Positions 7,941 through 17,240 of a stretch of DNA of 58,374 bases are shown here, one piece after another. The position numbers and the translations under genes are program-made. Source of the DNA: Sphingobacteriia bacterium (GTDB lineage Bacteria; Bacteroidota; Bacteroidia; B-17B0; Aurantibacillaceae); the NCBI GenBank assembly GCA_009927275.1, contig RFNG01000058.1, positions 1 through 58,374 of the forward strand. Direction: 5' to 3'. The notes beneath the pieces were generated by a model, which was not told the origin of the DNA, did not search any database, and saw only the letters and a list, made by a program, of their open reading frames with translations. Positions within the stretch are counted from its first letter, which is position 1. Each line of letters begins with the position of its first letter.

Positions 7941-9221
7941 TTAACTTAACATTTTTAAAAATGCAACTTCTTTTGAATTTAATAGCCGGTAATGCCCGCG
8001 CGACAAATCTTTTTTAGTGAGTCCGGCAAACATTACACGATCTAATTTTACTACCTCATACCCTAGGTGCTCAAACATGCGACGCACAATGCGGTTGCGC
8101 CCACTATGAAGTTCTATGCCAACTTCGCGCCGTGATGTGCCATCAAAAGAAATATCGTCCGCTTTCATGGGGCCATCTTCCAGCTCAACACCATCTACCA
8201 ATAGTTTAAAATCTTCGGGTTTTAAATTTCGGTTTAATGTAACGTGGTATATTTTGCGGATGCCGTGTTTGGGGTGTGTTAGCCGTGTGGTTAAGTCGCC
8301 GTCATTGGTAAACAATAAAACTCCGGTAGTATTACGATCTAATCGACCCACCGGATATACGCGTTCTTTACATGCGCCTTGTATATAATCCATAACGGTT
8401 TTACGCCCCCTGGGATCATCAGACGTGGTAATACAATCTTTAGGTTTATTTAAAAGCAAATACACTTTTCGTTCGTGCATTATATTTTGATTATTAAACA
8501 CTACCTGATCGCCCGGATTTATTTTATAGCCCAACTGATCTATAACCTGGCCATTTACTTTAACTGCTCCGCTTTGAATTAGCTGATCGGCCTCACGGCG
8601 TGAGGCGATGCCGGCATTTGAAAGATATTTGTTTAACCGGATGGGGCCGTCTGGTTTTTCGGCTTGTTTGTTTTGTTTTACAGATTCGCGTTTGGATGCG
8701 TAAGATTTACCAGTGTTATACGTCTTGGGCTGTGGGTCATTACGTGTGTTCCCTCGTGCTCTTGGTTTTTCGGAATATGAATCGGTATTAAATTTTGTTT
8801 TGTATGGTTTTTTAAATCTCGGTTTTGCGCTTTGAGTACTGGAGGTTTTTTGCTCAAAAGATTTTTGTGTAACGCGTGGGTTAAATTCTGTTTCGTCAGT
8901 TTGAAATCTTTCAGAAGGCGCAGCATCAGATTTATTAAAACGATTTGAGCGGGGTTTTGAAAATCTGTGTTTGGAGTTGGATTCCGAAAATTGTTTTTGG
9001 GGTTTCGCCTGTTTATTAAACGATTCCTTATCACGCTTCGGGCCGCGGTCTGAAAATTTTGAGTCGCGGTTTGATCGGGGTTTAAATGTACCGCGTTCTG
9101 ATGAAAAAGATTCACGCTCGGAATTTGCGGAATGTTTAGATTTATAGGATTTAGCTTTTGTGCTAGGCTTACGGCCTTTTGAGCCATTGAATTTTGATGT
9201 GCGCGGGCGTTGCTCGTTCAT
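7941..9221 (-). CDS. RluB/RsuA-type 23S rRNA pseudouridine synthase with long disordered N-tail
   Basis: Pseudouridine synthase of the RsuA/RluB/RluE group. The S4 RNA-binding domain (about 194-245, IRLNKYLSNAGIASRREA) precedes the catalytic domain with GRLDRNTTG (292-300), whose Asp295 is the catalytic residue. Residues 1-190 are a low-complexity tail rich in Ser, Lys, Arg, Asn and Phe, much longer than in E. coli RluB. Such basic tails are common in Bacteroidota homologues and probably bind RNA non-specifically. The start ATG at 9221 overlaps the yraN-like stop by 4 nt (ATGA). RluB is the likeliest role, but the target uridine cannot be read from sequence. Confidence 0.88.
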   Translation of the reverse strand: MNEQRPRTSKFNGSKGRKPSTKAKSYKSKHSANSERESFSSERGTFKPRSNRDSKFSDRGPKRDKESFNKQAKPQKQFSESNSKHRFSKPRSNRFNKSDAAPSERFQTDETEFNPRVTQKSFEQKTSSTQSAKPRFKKPYKTKFNTDSYSEKPRARGNTRNDPQPKTYNTGKSYASKRESVKQNKQAEKPDGPIRLNKYLSNAGIASRREADQLIQSGAVKVNGQVIDQLGYKINPGDQVVFNNQNIMHERKVYLLLNKPKDCITTSDDPRGRKTVMDYIQGACKERVYPVGRLDRNTTGVLLFTNDGDLTTRLTHPKHGIRKIYHVTLNRNLKPEDFKLLVDGVELEDGPMKADDISFDGTSRREVGIELHSGRNRIVRRMFEHLGYEVVKLDRVMFAGLTKKDLSRGHYRLLNSKEVAFLKMLS

Positions 9222-9550
9222 ATATTTGGGTAAAAGGCAGCCTCAATATGTATAGGGTTTGCGTTTTTTGAATAACAAATTACATCAAAGCGGTATTCCA
9301 TGTCGGCTGTTACAAAGATACGCATATACTCGGCAGCAGCGCGCATCAAACGCGTTTGTTTAACCGAATTGATTTTTTCCTGTAACGCCTTAGGTGAAAA
9401 GCTTGAAATGCGTTTTACTTCGGTAAACACAATATAAGGTCCTATTTGGCTAATGATATCAATTTCTAATGCTTTAAACCTCCAGTTGCGCTGTAAAATA
9501 GTATGCCCCTTTTGTGTTAAAAACAATACGGCCTCTTGTTCCGCAAGCAT
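9218..9550 (-). CDS. YraN family (UPF0102) endonuclease-like protein
   Basis: Small protein with the restriction-endonuclease-like fold of the YraN/UPF0102 family. It shows RNWRFKALEIDII with the acidic pair E29/D31, then VFTEVK (E44-x-K46), which together form the PD-(D/E)XK-type site. The family's role is unclear; links to DNA repair and uptake have been proposed. The N-terminus is short: it begins MLAEQEAV, whereas the family usually has a further His/Asn-Gly segment. The codons upstream in frame (encoding NTRVSG) look family-like but contain no ATG, GTG or TTG before a stop. The start may be non-canonical, or a base may be missing. Confidence 0.8.
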   Translation of the reverse strand: MLAEQEAVLFLTQKGHTILQRNWRFKALEIDIISQIGPYIVFTEVKRISSFSPKALQEKINSVKQTRLMRAAAEYMRIFVTADMEYRFDVICYSKNANPIHIEAAFYPNI

Positions 9551-9567
9551 GCCGGAAACTCGAGTAT

Positions 9568-9933
9568 TTAAGGTTGTTTTGATGAGGAAGACTTAGAATT
9601 AAAAAAAGCGTTTAACACAAGGGTTAGTAGTGAAAGCGCTACACTAAATACGATTGCTCTTAAAAGTCCTTGTACATGCATGCCGTCAATTAATGCGTCA
9701 GCAATTAAAACAAGAAGTCCGTTAATTACAAGTAAAAATAAACCCATGCTAAAAACGGTAAGTGGTAAGGTAAAAAACTGCAAAACGGGTTTTAATGTGC
9801 TGTTTAAAAATGCCATTACAAATGCAAACCAAAAGGCATCAAGCGGTGTGTTAAACGCTATGCCTTTAATAACATATGCTAGCGCTAGTGCTGAAAAAGT
9901 AGTAATAAGAAGTTTAATTATAAAAGATTTCAT
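9568..9933 (-). CDS. Phage holin family 4 (PF04020/YvlD-like) membrane protein
   Basis: Integral inner-membrane protein of 121 aa with four predicted transmembrane helices (about 4-24, 31-48, 58-78, 88-110) and a short polar Ser/Lys tail. It resembles YvlD-type proteins of PF04020, called phage holin family 4_2 in databases although they sit on chromosomes and not in phages. The function is not established. Its ATG overlaps the stop of the upstream secreted-protein gene by 4 nt, so the two are probably translationally coupled. There is no phage context here. Confidence 0.8.
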   Translation of the reverse strand: MKSFIIKLLITTFSALALAYVIKGIAFNTPLDAFWFAFVMAFLNSTLKPVLQFFTLPLTVFSMGLFLLVINGLLVLIADALIDGMHVQGLLRAIVFSVALSLLTLVLNAFFNSKSSSSKQP

Positions 9934-11216
9934 GTTTTTTGTTTTTTCTTTTTTGCTGCAGGAAACAAAACGTTGTTTAAAATAAGTCGGTATCCCGGAG
10001 AGTTTGGATGTAACGCCAGGTCGGTTGGTGGATCTTCCACTTTATGCTGATAGTCTTCGGGGTCATGGCCTGCATAATAGGTCCAGGTGCCTTGGCCAAA
10101 CTCGCCGTGAATATATCGTGCCTCGTTAAAAGCCTTTGTCTCTCCCATTATTAATACATTTTTTTTAATTACAGATTTATTAAAGGCGGCTGTTTGGCCC
10201 CAAAACGCCTGTAAGTTTGTTTCGTGATTTTGACACAGCATTGAAGGTACGGGATCCCATTTTGCAGAAAAGTCAAAAAGTATAAACCGGTCGTTGCGCT
10301 GCGTTATACTGTATTTAAGCGCGCGCGTAGAATATGTGTCAATATTAGAATACTCGTATTCAAATGGATTCATGCTCAACTGATAGTTTTCAAAAGCAAA
10401 GCCTTTTTTAAAATCTAATTTTGATGCCGCTTGCGGGTCGGCTGGGTCGTGATCAAACACCGATTCACAAATATCAATACCTTCGGCAGCAAGGGCAATA
10501 TCATAACTATCGGTAGCGCTGCACATAGCAAATAAAAATCCTCCTGAAAAAACAAAGTCACGAATATTATGAGCTGTATGTAATTTTAATTTGGAAACTT
10601 TTCCAAAGCCTAATTTTTTAGCCATGGCCTCGTTTTCGTATACTTCTTTTTGATACCAAGCAGTATGGGAATAGCCGGCATAAAACTTACCGTATTGTCC
10701 TGTAAAATCTTCGTGATGCAAGTGCAGCCAATCGTAATTTTTTAAAACGCCCTGGTAAACTTTTTCATCGTAAATTTCATCGTATGGAATTTCTGCATAG
10801 GTAAGTACCAACGTAACGGCATCGTCCCAGGGTTGTTTTCCGCCAGGTGTATATACGGCTATTTTAGGCGCTTTTTCAAGCTTTACGGCATCCTGATTTA
10901 CTTCGGGGTTTGAAATATCATCAAGCAATGTTTGTTTGGCGGCATCTGAAATGTGCTCTGTGCTAACTCCTCTTACGGCGCATTTTCGCAGAAGCTCGGG
11001 GCTGCTTTGAATTAAAAAACTACCGCCGCGATAATTTAGCAGCCAGTACACTTCGGTGTTTTGTGTTAAACACCAATACGCAATGCCATATGCTTTTAAG
11101 TGGTTTTTTTGACCCGCATCCATAGGAATTATAATCTGCGCGGCTTTAGTGAATTGAAGCAAAAAAAACAATCCAATAGTTAAAGCTAGTATTTTATTTA
11201 CGAATGCCCTTAACAT
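9930..11216 (-). CDS. Secreted Bacteroidota protein often mislabelled asparagine synthetase B
   Basis: The N-terminus is a signal peptide (hydrophobic 8-22, cleavage near TKAAQ). The mature part begins IIIPMDAGQKNHLKAYGIAYW, a pattern I recall from a Bacteroidota family labelled 'asparagine synthetase B'. No AsnB features are present: there is no N-terminal nucleophile Cys2 and no PP-loop SGG motif. Other landmarks are GGKQPWDDAVT, HHEDFTGQYGKFYAGY and GQGTWTYYAGHDPEDY near the end. The middle looks like a Rossmann-type amidotransferase- or ThuA-like fold. It probably acts in the periplasm or outside; the reaction is unknown. It overlaps the upstream MORN gene by 23 nt and the downstream membrane gene by 4 nt. 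Confidence 0.7.
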   Translation of the reverse strand: MLRAFVNKILALTIGLFFLLQFTKAAQIIIPMDAGQKNHLKAYGIAYWCLTQNTEVYWLLNYRGGSFLIQSSPELLRKCAVRGVSTEHISDAAKQTLLDDISNPEVNQDAVKLEKAPKIAVYTPGGKQPWDDAVTLVLTYAEIPYDEIYDEKVYQGVLKNYDWLHLHHEDFTGQYGKFYAGYSHTAWYQKEVYENEAMAKKLGFGKVSKLKLHTAHNIRDFVFSGGFLFAMCSATDSYDIALAAEGIDICESVFDHDPADPQAASKLDFKKGFAFENYQLSMNPFEYEYSNIDTYSTRALKYSITQRNDRFILFDFSAKWDPVPSMLCQNHETNLQAFWGQTAAFNKSVIKKNVLIMGETKAFNEARYIHGEFGQGTWTYYAGHDPEDYQHKVEDPPTDLALHPNSPGYRLILNNVLFPAAKKKKQKT

Positions 11217-12924
11217 AATGAAACGTATTTACTATGTTGCCTTTTTGATCCCAAAATACCCATTCACCGTTAGGTACGCTTTGTAAAACCCCGGCCTTAT
11301 CTGGAATTAAACTGTAGTGGCAGGCGCTTTGAGGTTTTGCGTTTTCATGAAAATTTTCAGACAATCCATTAAGTTTCCCGTTTGTAAAATTTTGACGTGC
11401 CCGTAACACTCCGGTTTCATAAAAATATATCCACGTGCTGTGTTTTAAGCCATTTTTATAGCTGCCATTGCTTTCAATGGTTCCGCCTCGTGTATTCCAT
11501 TTTGTGTAAACGCCATCTTTAATGCCTTTAGAATATGTAATTAATTCGTCGGGTTTGCCTTGTTTGGTGTAATACGTCCATTCACCTTCTTTTTGACCGT
11601 CACTTGAATATGTTCCTTTATAATACAACTTGCTGTTTTCGTGCCAGCCTTCCCATGCGCCAATAAGTTTGTGGCCGTCAAGGCGTCCTCGGTCTTTTAA
11701 TTGGGCATTTTGCCACCAACTGGTCCAAACACCCTGTTCTATGTTGTTTTCATAAACCCCTTCCTGTAATTTGTTTCCGTTTTCCCACCAGGTTGTCCAA
11801 TTGCCTTGTTTTTTTCCTTCTTTAAAACTTCCTTTTTTCCACCGCTCTCCGGTTTTATAATAATACACCCATTCGCCTTCCTGAACATCATTACTATAGT
11901 GCCCCTCGGCCTCTTTTGCGCCATTGGTATAATAATAGGTCCAAGGCCCGTCACGCATACCCTGATTTAATGACCCTTTCATTTCGGGTGTGCCGTTTTC
12001 ACGAAAATACTGCCAAAACCCGTCGCTAATATTATTTTTAAAATTTCCCGCCCATTTAATCCTGTGATTTTTATACAGGGCTGATGCAGGCCCATTCTTT
12101 AGTCCGTTTTGGTATTCGGCTTCATAATCAAGCTCGCCATTTTCATGAAAAAACTGCCAATGACCAGATTTTAAGCCGCCCTGGTACGATCCGGTGGCGC
12201 TTATATAGCCGTTATCATAGTATGCGGTAAGGCTTCCGCTACCGGCACTAATAATTTTTTTATTTGAAAGGGCATAAAGTTCGTCCAGATACCAAGTGCT
12301 GTCTTGGTAGTGTCCCTTTTGTAAAAGCAACCCGCTTGGATAAAACGTAGTCCACGTGCCTGTTTTTTGGCCAAAAGAAAACATGCCTGTACATTTAATT
12401 TTATTTGTGTTTGGGCCGGCATGCCATTCTTGATAAGGGCCGTTTAAAATGTCATTGCTATACGTGTATTTACTTTGAGGGCCTCCGGTTTTATAATAAT
12501 TAGTCCATTCGCCTTGTTTTTTGCCTTTTACATAATACTCTGTAGCCTGGGGGCTTCCGTTTTCGTAAAACAGCTTCCATTCGCCTTCTGCGACGCCTTT
12601 ACTGTGATTGGTGGTTTGCGCAATTGTTTTATTTTTATAATAATACGTTGAAGGGCCGTTTAAAAATCCGTTTTTATAACTTTCAATAGATTTTGCTGTG
12701 CCGTTAGTATAAAAATGCGTCCACGTACTGTCCATGTCGCCCTGCTTAAACCATCCCGAAACCAAAACACTGCCGTCAATACTATACTCGGTATGTAAAC
12801 CGTTGGGAGTGCCGTTTGAAAAGCTGGTAGTGGATTTGGGTTGTTTTTGCGCGGCATCATAATATTCGGTGACAGATTGTGCGCTGATGTTTAAACAAAA
12901 AACAATAAGTAGGCAACGTAACAT
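11194..12924 (-). CDS. Secreted MORN_2 (YwqK-like) repeat protein
   Basis: A protein of 576 aa made almost wholly of tandem units of about 23-24 aa with the pattern YYxNGxxxxxGxYxxGxxxGxWxxY. They begin near residue 45 and continue to the C-terminus, giving roughly 20 units. The N-terminal MLRCLLIVFCLNISAQS is a signal peptide, so the protein is exported. MORN_2 repeats form a beta solenoid-like rod; automatic pipelines often call these 'YwqK family antitoxin', but there is no toxin gene next to it. It lies 23 nt after lepA and overlaps the next gene. It is a paralogue in architecture of the protein at 15615-17240. Confidence 0.85.
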   Translation of the reverse strand: MLRCLLIVFCLNISAQSVTEYYDAAQKQPKSTTSFSNGTPNGLHTEYSIDGSVLVSGWFKQGDMDSTWTHFYTNGTAKSIESYKNGFLNGPSTYYYKNKTIAQTTNHSKGVAEGEWKLFYENGSPQATEYYVKGKKQGEWTNYYKTGGPQSKYTYSNDILNGPYQEWHAGPNTNKIKCTGMFSFGQKTGTWTTFYPSGLLLQKGHYQDSTWYLDELYALSNKKIISAGSGSLTAYYDNGYISATGSYQGGLKSGHWQFFHENGELDYEAEYQNGLKNGPASALYKNHRIKWAGNFKNNISDGFWQYFRENGTPEMKGSLNQGMRDGPWTYYYTNGAKEAEGHYSNDVQEGEWVYYYKTGERWKKGSFKEGKKQGNWTTWWENGNKLQEGVYENNIEQGVWTSWWQNAQLKDRGRLDGHKLIGAWEGWHENSKLYYKGTYSSDGQKEGEWTYYTKQGKPDELITYSKGIKDGVYTKWNTRGGTIESNGSYKNGLKHSTWIYFYETGVLRARQNFTNGKLNGLSENFHENAKPQSACHYSLIPDKAGVLQSVPNGEWVFWDQKGNIVNTFHYVKGIRK

Positions 12925-12947
12925 ATATTAAAGATAAAAAAATGGTT

Positions 12948-14738
12948 TTACCCGTTAAGTTTCAAAACGGCCATAAAAGCACTTTGTGGAATTTCAACAT
13001 TACCAACTTGTTTCATGCGTTTTTTTCCCTCTTTTTGTTTTTCTAATAGTTTTCGCTTTCTGCTAATATCCCCGCCATAACACTTTGCGGTAACATCTTT
13101 TCTTAAAGCGCGTATGGTTTCGCGGGCAATAATTTTTGCACCAATAGCTGCCTGAATGGGTATTTCAAACTGCTGCCGCGGTATAAGCTCTTTTAGTTTT
13201 TCGCATATTTTTTTTCCAAAGTCGTATGCGTTGCTGCGGTGTATAAGTGCTGAAAGCGCGTCAACCTGTTCGCTGTTTAAAAGAATATCTAATTTTACAA
13301 GATCTGAAGACCGCATGCCTGTTGGGTGGTAATCAAATGAAGCATACCCTTTTGATATGGATTTAAGGCGGTCAAAAAAATCAAATACAACTTCTCCTAG
13401 TGGCATTTCAAATACCAACTCAACCCGATCTGTTGTTAAATAGCTTTGATTTTTAAGTTCGCCGCGTTTTTCTATACATAGGGTCATAATGGGGCCAATG
13501 TATTCGGCCTTGGTAATGATGTTTGCTTTAATATAGGGTTCCTCAATATTATCTAATTTTCCAGGATCGGGAAGATCGGTAGGGTTGTTAACGACAACCG
13601 ACTTGCCATCTGTGAGGTGGGCAATATAAGACACGTTAGGCACGGTTGTAATAACCGTCATGTTAAATTCGCGCTCTAATCGTTCCTGAATGATTTCCAT
13701 GTGAAGCATGCCTAAAAATCCACACCGAAAACCAAATCCTAAAGCCGCAGAGCTTTCGGGTTCCCATGAAAGTGAAGCGTCGTTTAAACGAAGTTTTTCC
13801 ATGGAGTAGCGTAGCTCTTCAAAGTCTTCGGTATCCACTGGATAAATTCCGGCAAACACCATGGGTTTAACGTCTTCAAAACCCTTTATGGCATTTTGGC
13901 AAGGGTTTTCTGAATTTGTAATAGTGTCGCCAACTTTTACTTCACGGGCTTCTTTAATTCCTGAAATGATGTACCCCACATCGCCCGTTAATACTTCGTT
14001 ACGAGCTTCGGGCTTCAGTTTTAAAATACCAATTTCTTCGGCAAAATATTCGGTGTCGGTATTTACAAATTTAACTTTTGCGCCCTTTTTTAAACTGCCA
14101 TTAAAAATTCGGTAATATGCAATAATGCCGCGAAACGAGTTAAAAACCGAATCAAAAATTAATGCCTGTAGGGGGCCATCGGTATTACCCTGGGGTGCTG
14201 GAATTCGTGAAACAATTGCTTTTAAAATATCATTAACGCCTAATCCTGTTTTGCCCGATGCGGGAATAATTTCTTCGGGAGTACAACCTATTAGATCTAT
14301 AATTTGATCTTTAACAAGTTCGGGCTCGGCGCTTGGTAAATCTATTTTATTTAAAATTGGAATAATTGTTAGATTTTGTTCTAATGCGAGGTATAAATTA
14401 GAAATGGTTTGGGCTTGTATGCCCTGTGCGGCGTCAACAATCAGTAGTGCGCCTTCGCAAGCGGCTATAGATCTTGAAACCTCGTAGCTAAAATCCACAT
14501 GACCTGGAGTGTCAATTAAATTTAACACATAAGTTTTACCCTCGTGGGTATAATTCATTTGTATCGCGTGACTTTTAATAGTAATACCGCGTTCTTTTTC
14601 AAGATCCATATCGTCTAAAACCTGATCTTGCATTTCGCGTTTGCTAATGGTTCCGGTAAACTCTAATAATCGATCGGCCAGGGTGCTTTTACCATGATCA
14701 ATATGGGCTATTATACAAAAATTACGAATTTGTTTCAT
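12948..14738 (-). CDS. lepA: Elongation factor 4 (LepA)
   Basis: Translational GTPase that acts on stalled or back-slipped ribosomes. The G1 motif [10 protein letters not shown] is at 11-20, G3 is DTPGH and G4 is NKID. The C-terminal LepA-specific region shows [20 protein letters not shown] and GKKRMKQVG. The length of 596 aa is typical. A -7 box lies 9 nt before the ATG (14748-14755), so the gene heads its own transcript within the long minus-strand run, with rpiB upstream. The MORN gene follows after 23 nt. Confidence 0.97.
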   Translation of the reverse strand: MKQIRNFCIIAHIDHGKSTLADRLLEFTGTISKREMQDQVLDDMDLEKERGITIKSHAIQMNYTHEGKTYVLNLIDTPGHVDFSYEVSRSIAACEGALLIVDAAQGIQAQTISNLYLALEQNLTIIPILNKIDLPSAEPELVKDQIIDLIGCTPEEIIPASGKTGLGVNDILKAIVSRIPAPQGNTDGPLQALIFDSVFNSFRGIIAYYRIFNGSLKKGAKVKFVNTDTEYFAEEIGILKLKPEARNEVLTGDVGYIISGIKEAREVKVGDTITNSENPCQNAIKGFEDVKPMVFAGIYPVDTEDFEELRYSMEKLRLNDASLSWEPESSAALGFGFRCGFLGMLHMEIIQERLEREFNMTVITTVPNVSYIAHLTDGKSVVVNNPTDLPDPGKLDNIEEPYIKANIITKAEYIGPIMTLCIEKRGELKNQSYLTTDRVELVFEMPLGEVVFDFFDRLKSISKGYASFDYHPTGMRSSDLVKLDILLNSEQVDALSALIHRSNAYDFGKKICEKLKELIPRQQFEIPIQAAIGAKIIARETIRALRKDVTAKCYGGDISRKRKLLEKQKEGKKRMKQVGNVEIPQSAFMAVLKLNG

Positions 14739-14747
14739 GGTTGGTCA

Positions 14748-14755
14748 CAAAAATA
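14748..14755 (-). promoter_or_regulatory. -7 box of lepA (TATTTTTG)
   Basis: The minus strand reads TATTTTTG, matching TAnnTTTG, and leaves 9 nt before the lepA ATG. TTG triplets occur further upstream on the minus strand, but none sits at an unambiguous -33 spacing. It would give lepA a very short leader. Confidence 0.55.
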
Positions 14756-14817
14756 CACAATTCAATAGAGGTAGCTTATTTAAACTACATTTAATAAACC
14801 TTTATTAAAAACAAAAA

Positions 14818-15243
14818 TTAAAGATCAATTTTATCAATACGTTGCTGATGTCTTCCACCTTCAAAGGTTTCGTTTAAAAAAACATTAACCATGTCTGTTG
14901 CAAGTTCAAAAGAAATAAAACGTGCGGGTAGGGCAATAACGTTAGCGTTGTTATGATTGCGTGCCAATTTAGCAAGTTCTGAGTTCCAACAAAGCGCCGA
15001 ACGAATACCCTTGTGTTTATTAACAGCCATATTAATACCATTACCGCTGCCGCATATAACAATTCCAAAAGCGTTTTTATTAATAGTAATATAATTTGCA
15101 AGCGTGTGTGCAAAATCAGGGTAATCTGATCGTTCGTTTGAAAAACAACCACAATCTGTAATGTTGTGTTTTAATGATAAATAATTAATTAAACTGTTTT
15201 TTAATTCAAAACCGGCATGATCGGATGCAATAAATATATTCAT
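14818..15243 (-). CDS. rpiB: Ribose-5-phosphate isomerase B
   Basis: RpiB interconverts ribose-5-phosphate and ribulose-5-phosphate in the pentose phosphate pathway. Family residues are visible: SDHAGFELK near the start (D8, H9), the active-site Cys65 in CGSGNGINMAVNK, and RNHNNANV with H97. At 141 aa it is slightly shorter than typical RpiB/LacAB enzymes (about 145-150) but looks complete. It is separated from lepA by 79 nt and probably has its own promoter in the AT-rich stretch upstream, which shows no clear -7 box. Confidence 0.95.
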   Translation of the reverse strand: MNIFIASDHAGFELKNSLINYLSLKHNITDCGCFSNERSDYPDFAHTLANYITINKNAFGIVICGSGNGINMAVNKHKGIRSALCWNSELAKLARNHNNANVIALPARFISFELATDMVNVFLNETFEGGRHQQRIDKIDL

Positions 15244-15614
15244 AACCTGTTAATAGGTATTTAATTAAATGTATAAAACTATAAATAGTAAATATACCGC
15301 TAAAGAATTTTACAATTTATAGGGTAATTGTACTTGTTTTCAAACAATTAATACACTAAACCTGGTGTTATATATTTGTTTTAATTATTAACAAGTATAT
15401 TATTTTAAGTTTTTTATTTTTTGTTTAATTATTGATAATCAGATTTTTATTTGTTGATAACAAGGTATTAAAAATGAAAACCAAATTTTCCTAATAATTA
15501 ATAAAAAACATACAAACAGAATAAACACCCTATATATAACATAAATACAATTTAAAATAAAATATATATATTATTTGTTTGGTTAAAATAAAATCTATTG
15601 TTTTACTTTTGATT
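15244..15614. other. AT-rich divergent intergenic region
   Basis: About 370 bases of very AT-rich sequence between rpiB (minus) and the second MORN gene (plus). It must hold both promoters, but no good TAnnTTTG match stands out. I see no RNA gene, no repeat and no credible small ORF. Confidence 0.5.
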
Positions 15615-17240
15615 GTGCGCCGCTTGTATAGTATTTTTTTGTGTTTTATCTTTTTTATCCGCCTTGCAGCTCAAACTATAACATGCGATTATAAAATATA
15701 TTATTATAAAAATGGACAAAAACAAAGTGAAGGATGTTTAGTTGCTGGAAAACCAGAGGGTTGCTGGAAAACATATTACGAAAATGGTAATTTAAAATCA
15801 ATAGGTAAGCGCGTACAAACAAAGTTAGATAGTGTATGGACTTTTTATTCTAAAAATGGCTATAAACTTCAAAGTATTAGTTATAAAAACGGAATGCGTA
15901 ATGGATTTTTTATACAATATGATAGTTTAGAACGAATAATTAAACGAGATTCTTTTCAAAACGATGTATTAAATGGCGCATCGGTTACGTTTCATCAAAA
16001 TTTAAAATATAAAACACGCGTTGTATATAAAAACGGAAAGCGCGAGGGCCCAGAATTAGAATGGAATGAAGATTCAATACTTCAGCGTATGGCTTGGTAT
16101 ATTAACGATGTTTTACAATACAACGATCGGTTTAATGCATTTGATGCAGATAAAAAAAAACAAGGCACATGGAAATTTTTTTATAATGATTTTACTTTAA
16201 AAGAAGAAAAACGATATAACCGTGATTCTTTGGATGGATATGTGAAATTGTACGATCCAAAAGGAAATCTTGTAAAAATAAAAAAATATAATAATGGTAA
16301 TGAAGTGGTAAATGCCACAGAACTTGCAAATGTATCCTATTATAAAAATCAAGATTCATTAGGTTTAATAACATATGAAGGTGTTTATTCAGAAGGTGCA
16401 GCAATAGGCACCCATTATTCGTATAGTAAATTTTTATATTGTGACAGCATACAAGAGTATGTATCAACAGGATTTATAAAAAAACAAAAGTGTGTTTATA
16501 TAGCACGTGTAGACTCAGCTTTTGAATACACAAAAGGCATAAAAACGGCTTATGGTAAAGTTGACAGTTTACGAAATAAAACAGGGGCCTGGACAGAACT
16601 TCATTTAAATGGATTGTGTCGCGCTAAGGGGATATATCAAAACGGAAACCGCATTGGAAATTGGATGTTTTTTTATGCAAATGGTACAACAGAACAAAAT
16701 GGCACATATGATAAAAAAGGCCGTCCGCAGGGTTTATGGCAGTGGTTTTATGAATCGGGAAAAATATTTAGAACCGAATATTTTAAAAACGGCATGCGTG
16801 ATGGTGAGGTTGTAGATTATAACGAAGATGGAAGTGTTTTAAGCAAAACTGTTTTTTTAGATAACGTGCGGCAAGGTAATTTTTATTTTAAAAACACCGT
16901 TTACTTTGAAACCGGAAAATTTACCAATGATTTAGAAGACAGTATTTGGGTTTCATTTTATACTAAAACCCAAACTAAACGCTTTGAAGGCCGTTATATA
17001 AACGGCGAACCCGAGGGCACACACCGGTATTTTTATGATAATGGCAAGCCCGCAATACTTGCTATTTATAAAAATGGTTTAAAAGACGGCACCTGGTTGT
17101 TTTATAATAAAGAGGGCGAGTTGTATTTAACCATACAGTATAAAAACGATGAAGAAATCAGCTGGCAAGGAAAAAAAATTAATACCGAAGGGATGCTTCG
17201 TGAACGAAATCTAAATAACAATTACAATTCCAAACTATGA
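15615..17240 (+). CDS. Secreted MORN_2 (YwqK-like) repeat protein, second paralogue
   Basis: A protein of about 541 aa with an N-terminal signal peptide (MRRLYSIFLCFIFFIRLAAQ) followed by MORN_2 units of about 23 aa (for example YYKNGQKQSEGCLVAGKPEG, YENGNLKSIGK, FYANGTTEQNGTYDKKGRPQ) to the C-terminus. No ATG starts the frame. The GTG at 15615 gives a textbook signal peptide; a TTG at 15579 would add a second hydrophobic stretch. The coding region is visibly more AT-rich than its neighbours in the first two thirds (long A/T runs, AAA and TTT codons), and the units are less regular than in 11194-12924. It overlaps radA by 4 nt (ATGA). Confidence 0.8.
   Translation: MRRLYSIFLCFIFFIRLAAQTITCDYKIYYYKNGQKQSEGCLVAGKPEGCWKTYYENGNLKSIGKRVQTKLDSVWTFYSKNGYKLQSISYKNGMRNGFFIQYDSLERIIKRDSFQNDVLNGASVTFHQNLKYKTRVVYKNGKREGPELEWNEDSILQRMAWYINDVLQYNDRFNAFDADKKKQGTWKFFYNDFTLKEEKRYNRDSLDGYVKLYDPKGNLVKIKKYNNGNEVVNATELANVSYYKNQDSLGLITYEGVYSEGAAIGTHYSYSKFLYCDSIQEYVSTGFIKKQKCVYIARVDSAFEYTKGIKTAYGKVDSLRNKTGAWTELHLNGLCRAKGIYQNGNRIGNWMFFYANGTTEQNGTYDKKGRPQGLWQWFYESGKIFRTEYFKNGMRDGEVVDYNEDGSVLSKTVFLDNVRQGNFYFKNTVYFETGKFTNDLEDSIWVSFYTKTQTKRFEGRYINGEPEGTHRYFYDNGKPAILAIYKNGLKDGTWLFYNKEGELYLTIQYKNDEEISWQGKKINTEGMLRERNLNNNYNSKL

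Noticed and set aside
8678-9187. A 169-codon open frame inside the pseudouridine synthase gene
   Set aside because: It overlaps the low-complexity Ser/Lys/Arg tail of the real gene in another frame. The repetitive codons remove stops by chance, and the predicted peptide (Asn/Leu/Pro-rich) resembles no protein.
11194-12924. Toxin-antitoxin system suggested by the YwqK-antitoxin label of MORN_2 proteins
   Set aside because: The protein is exported, far larger than an antitoxin, and has no small toxin gene as partner.
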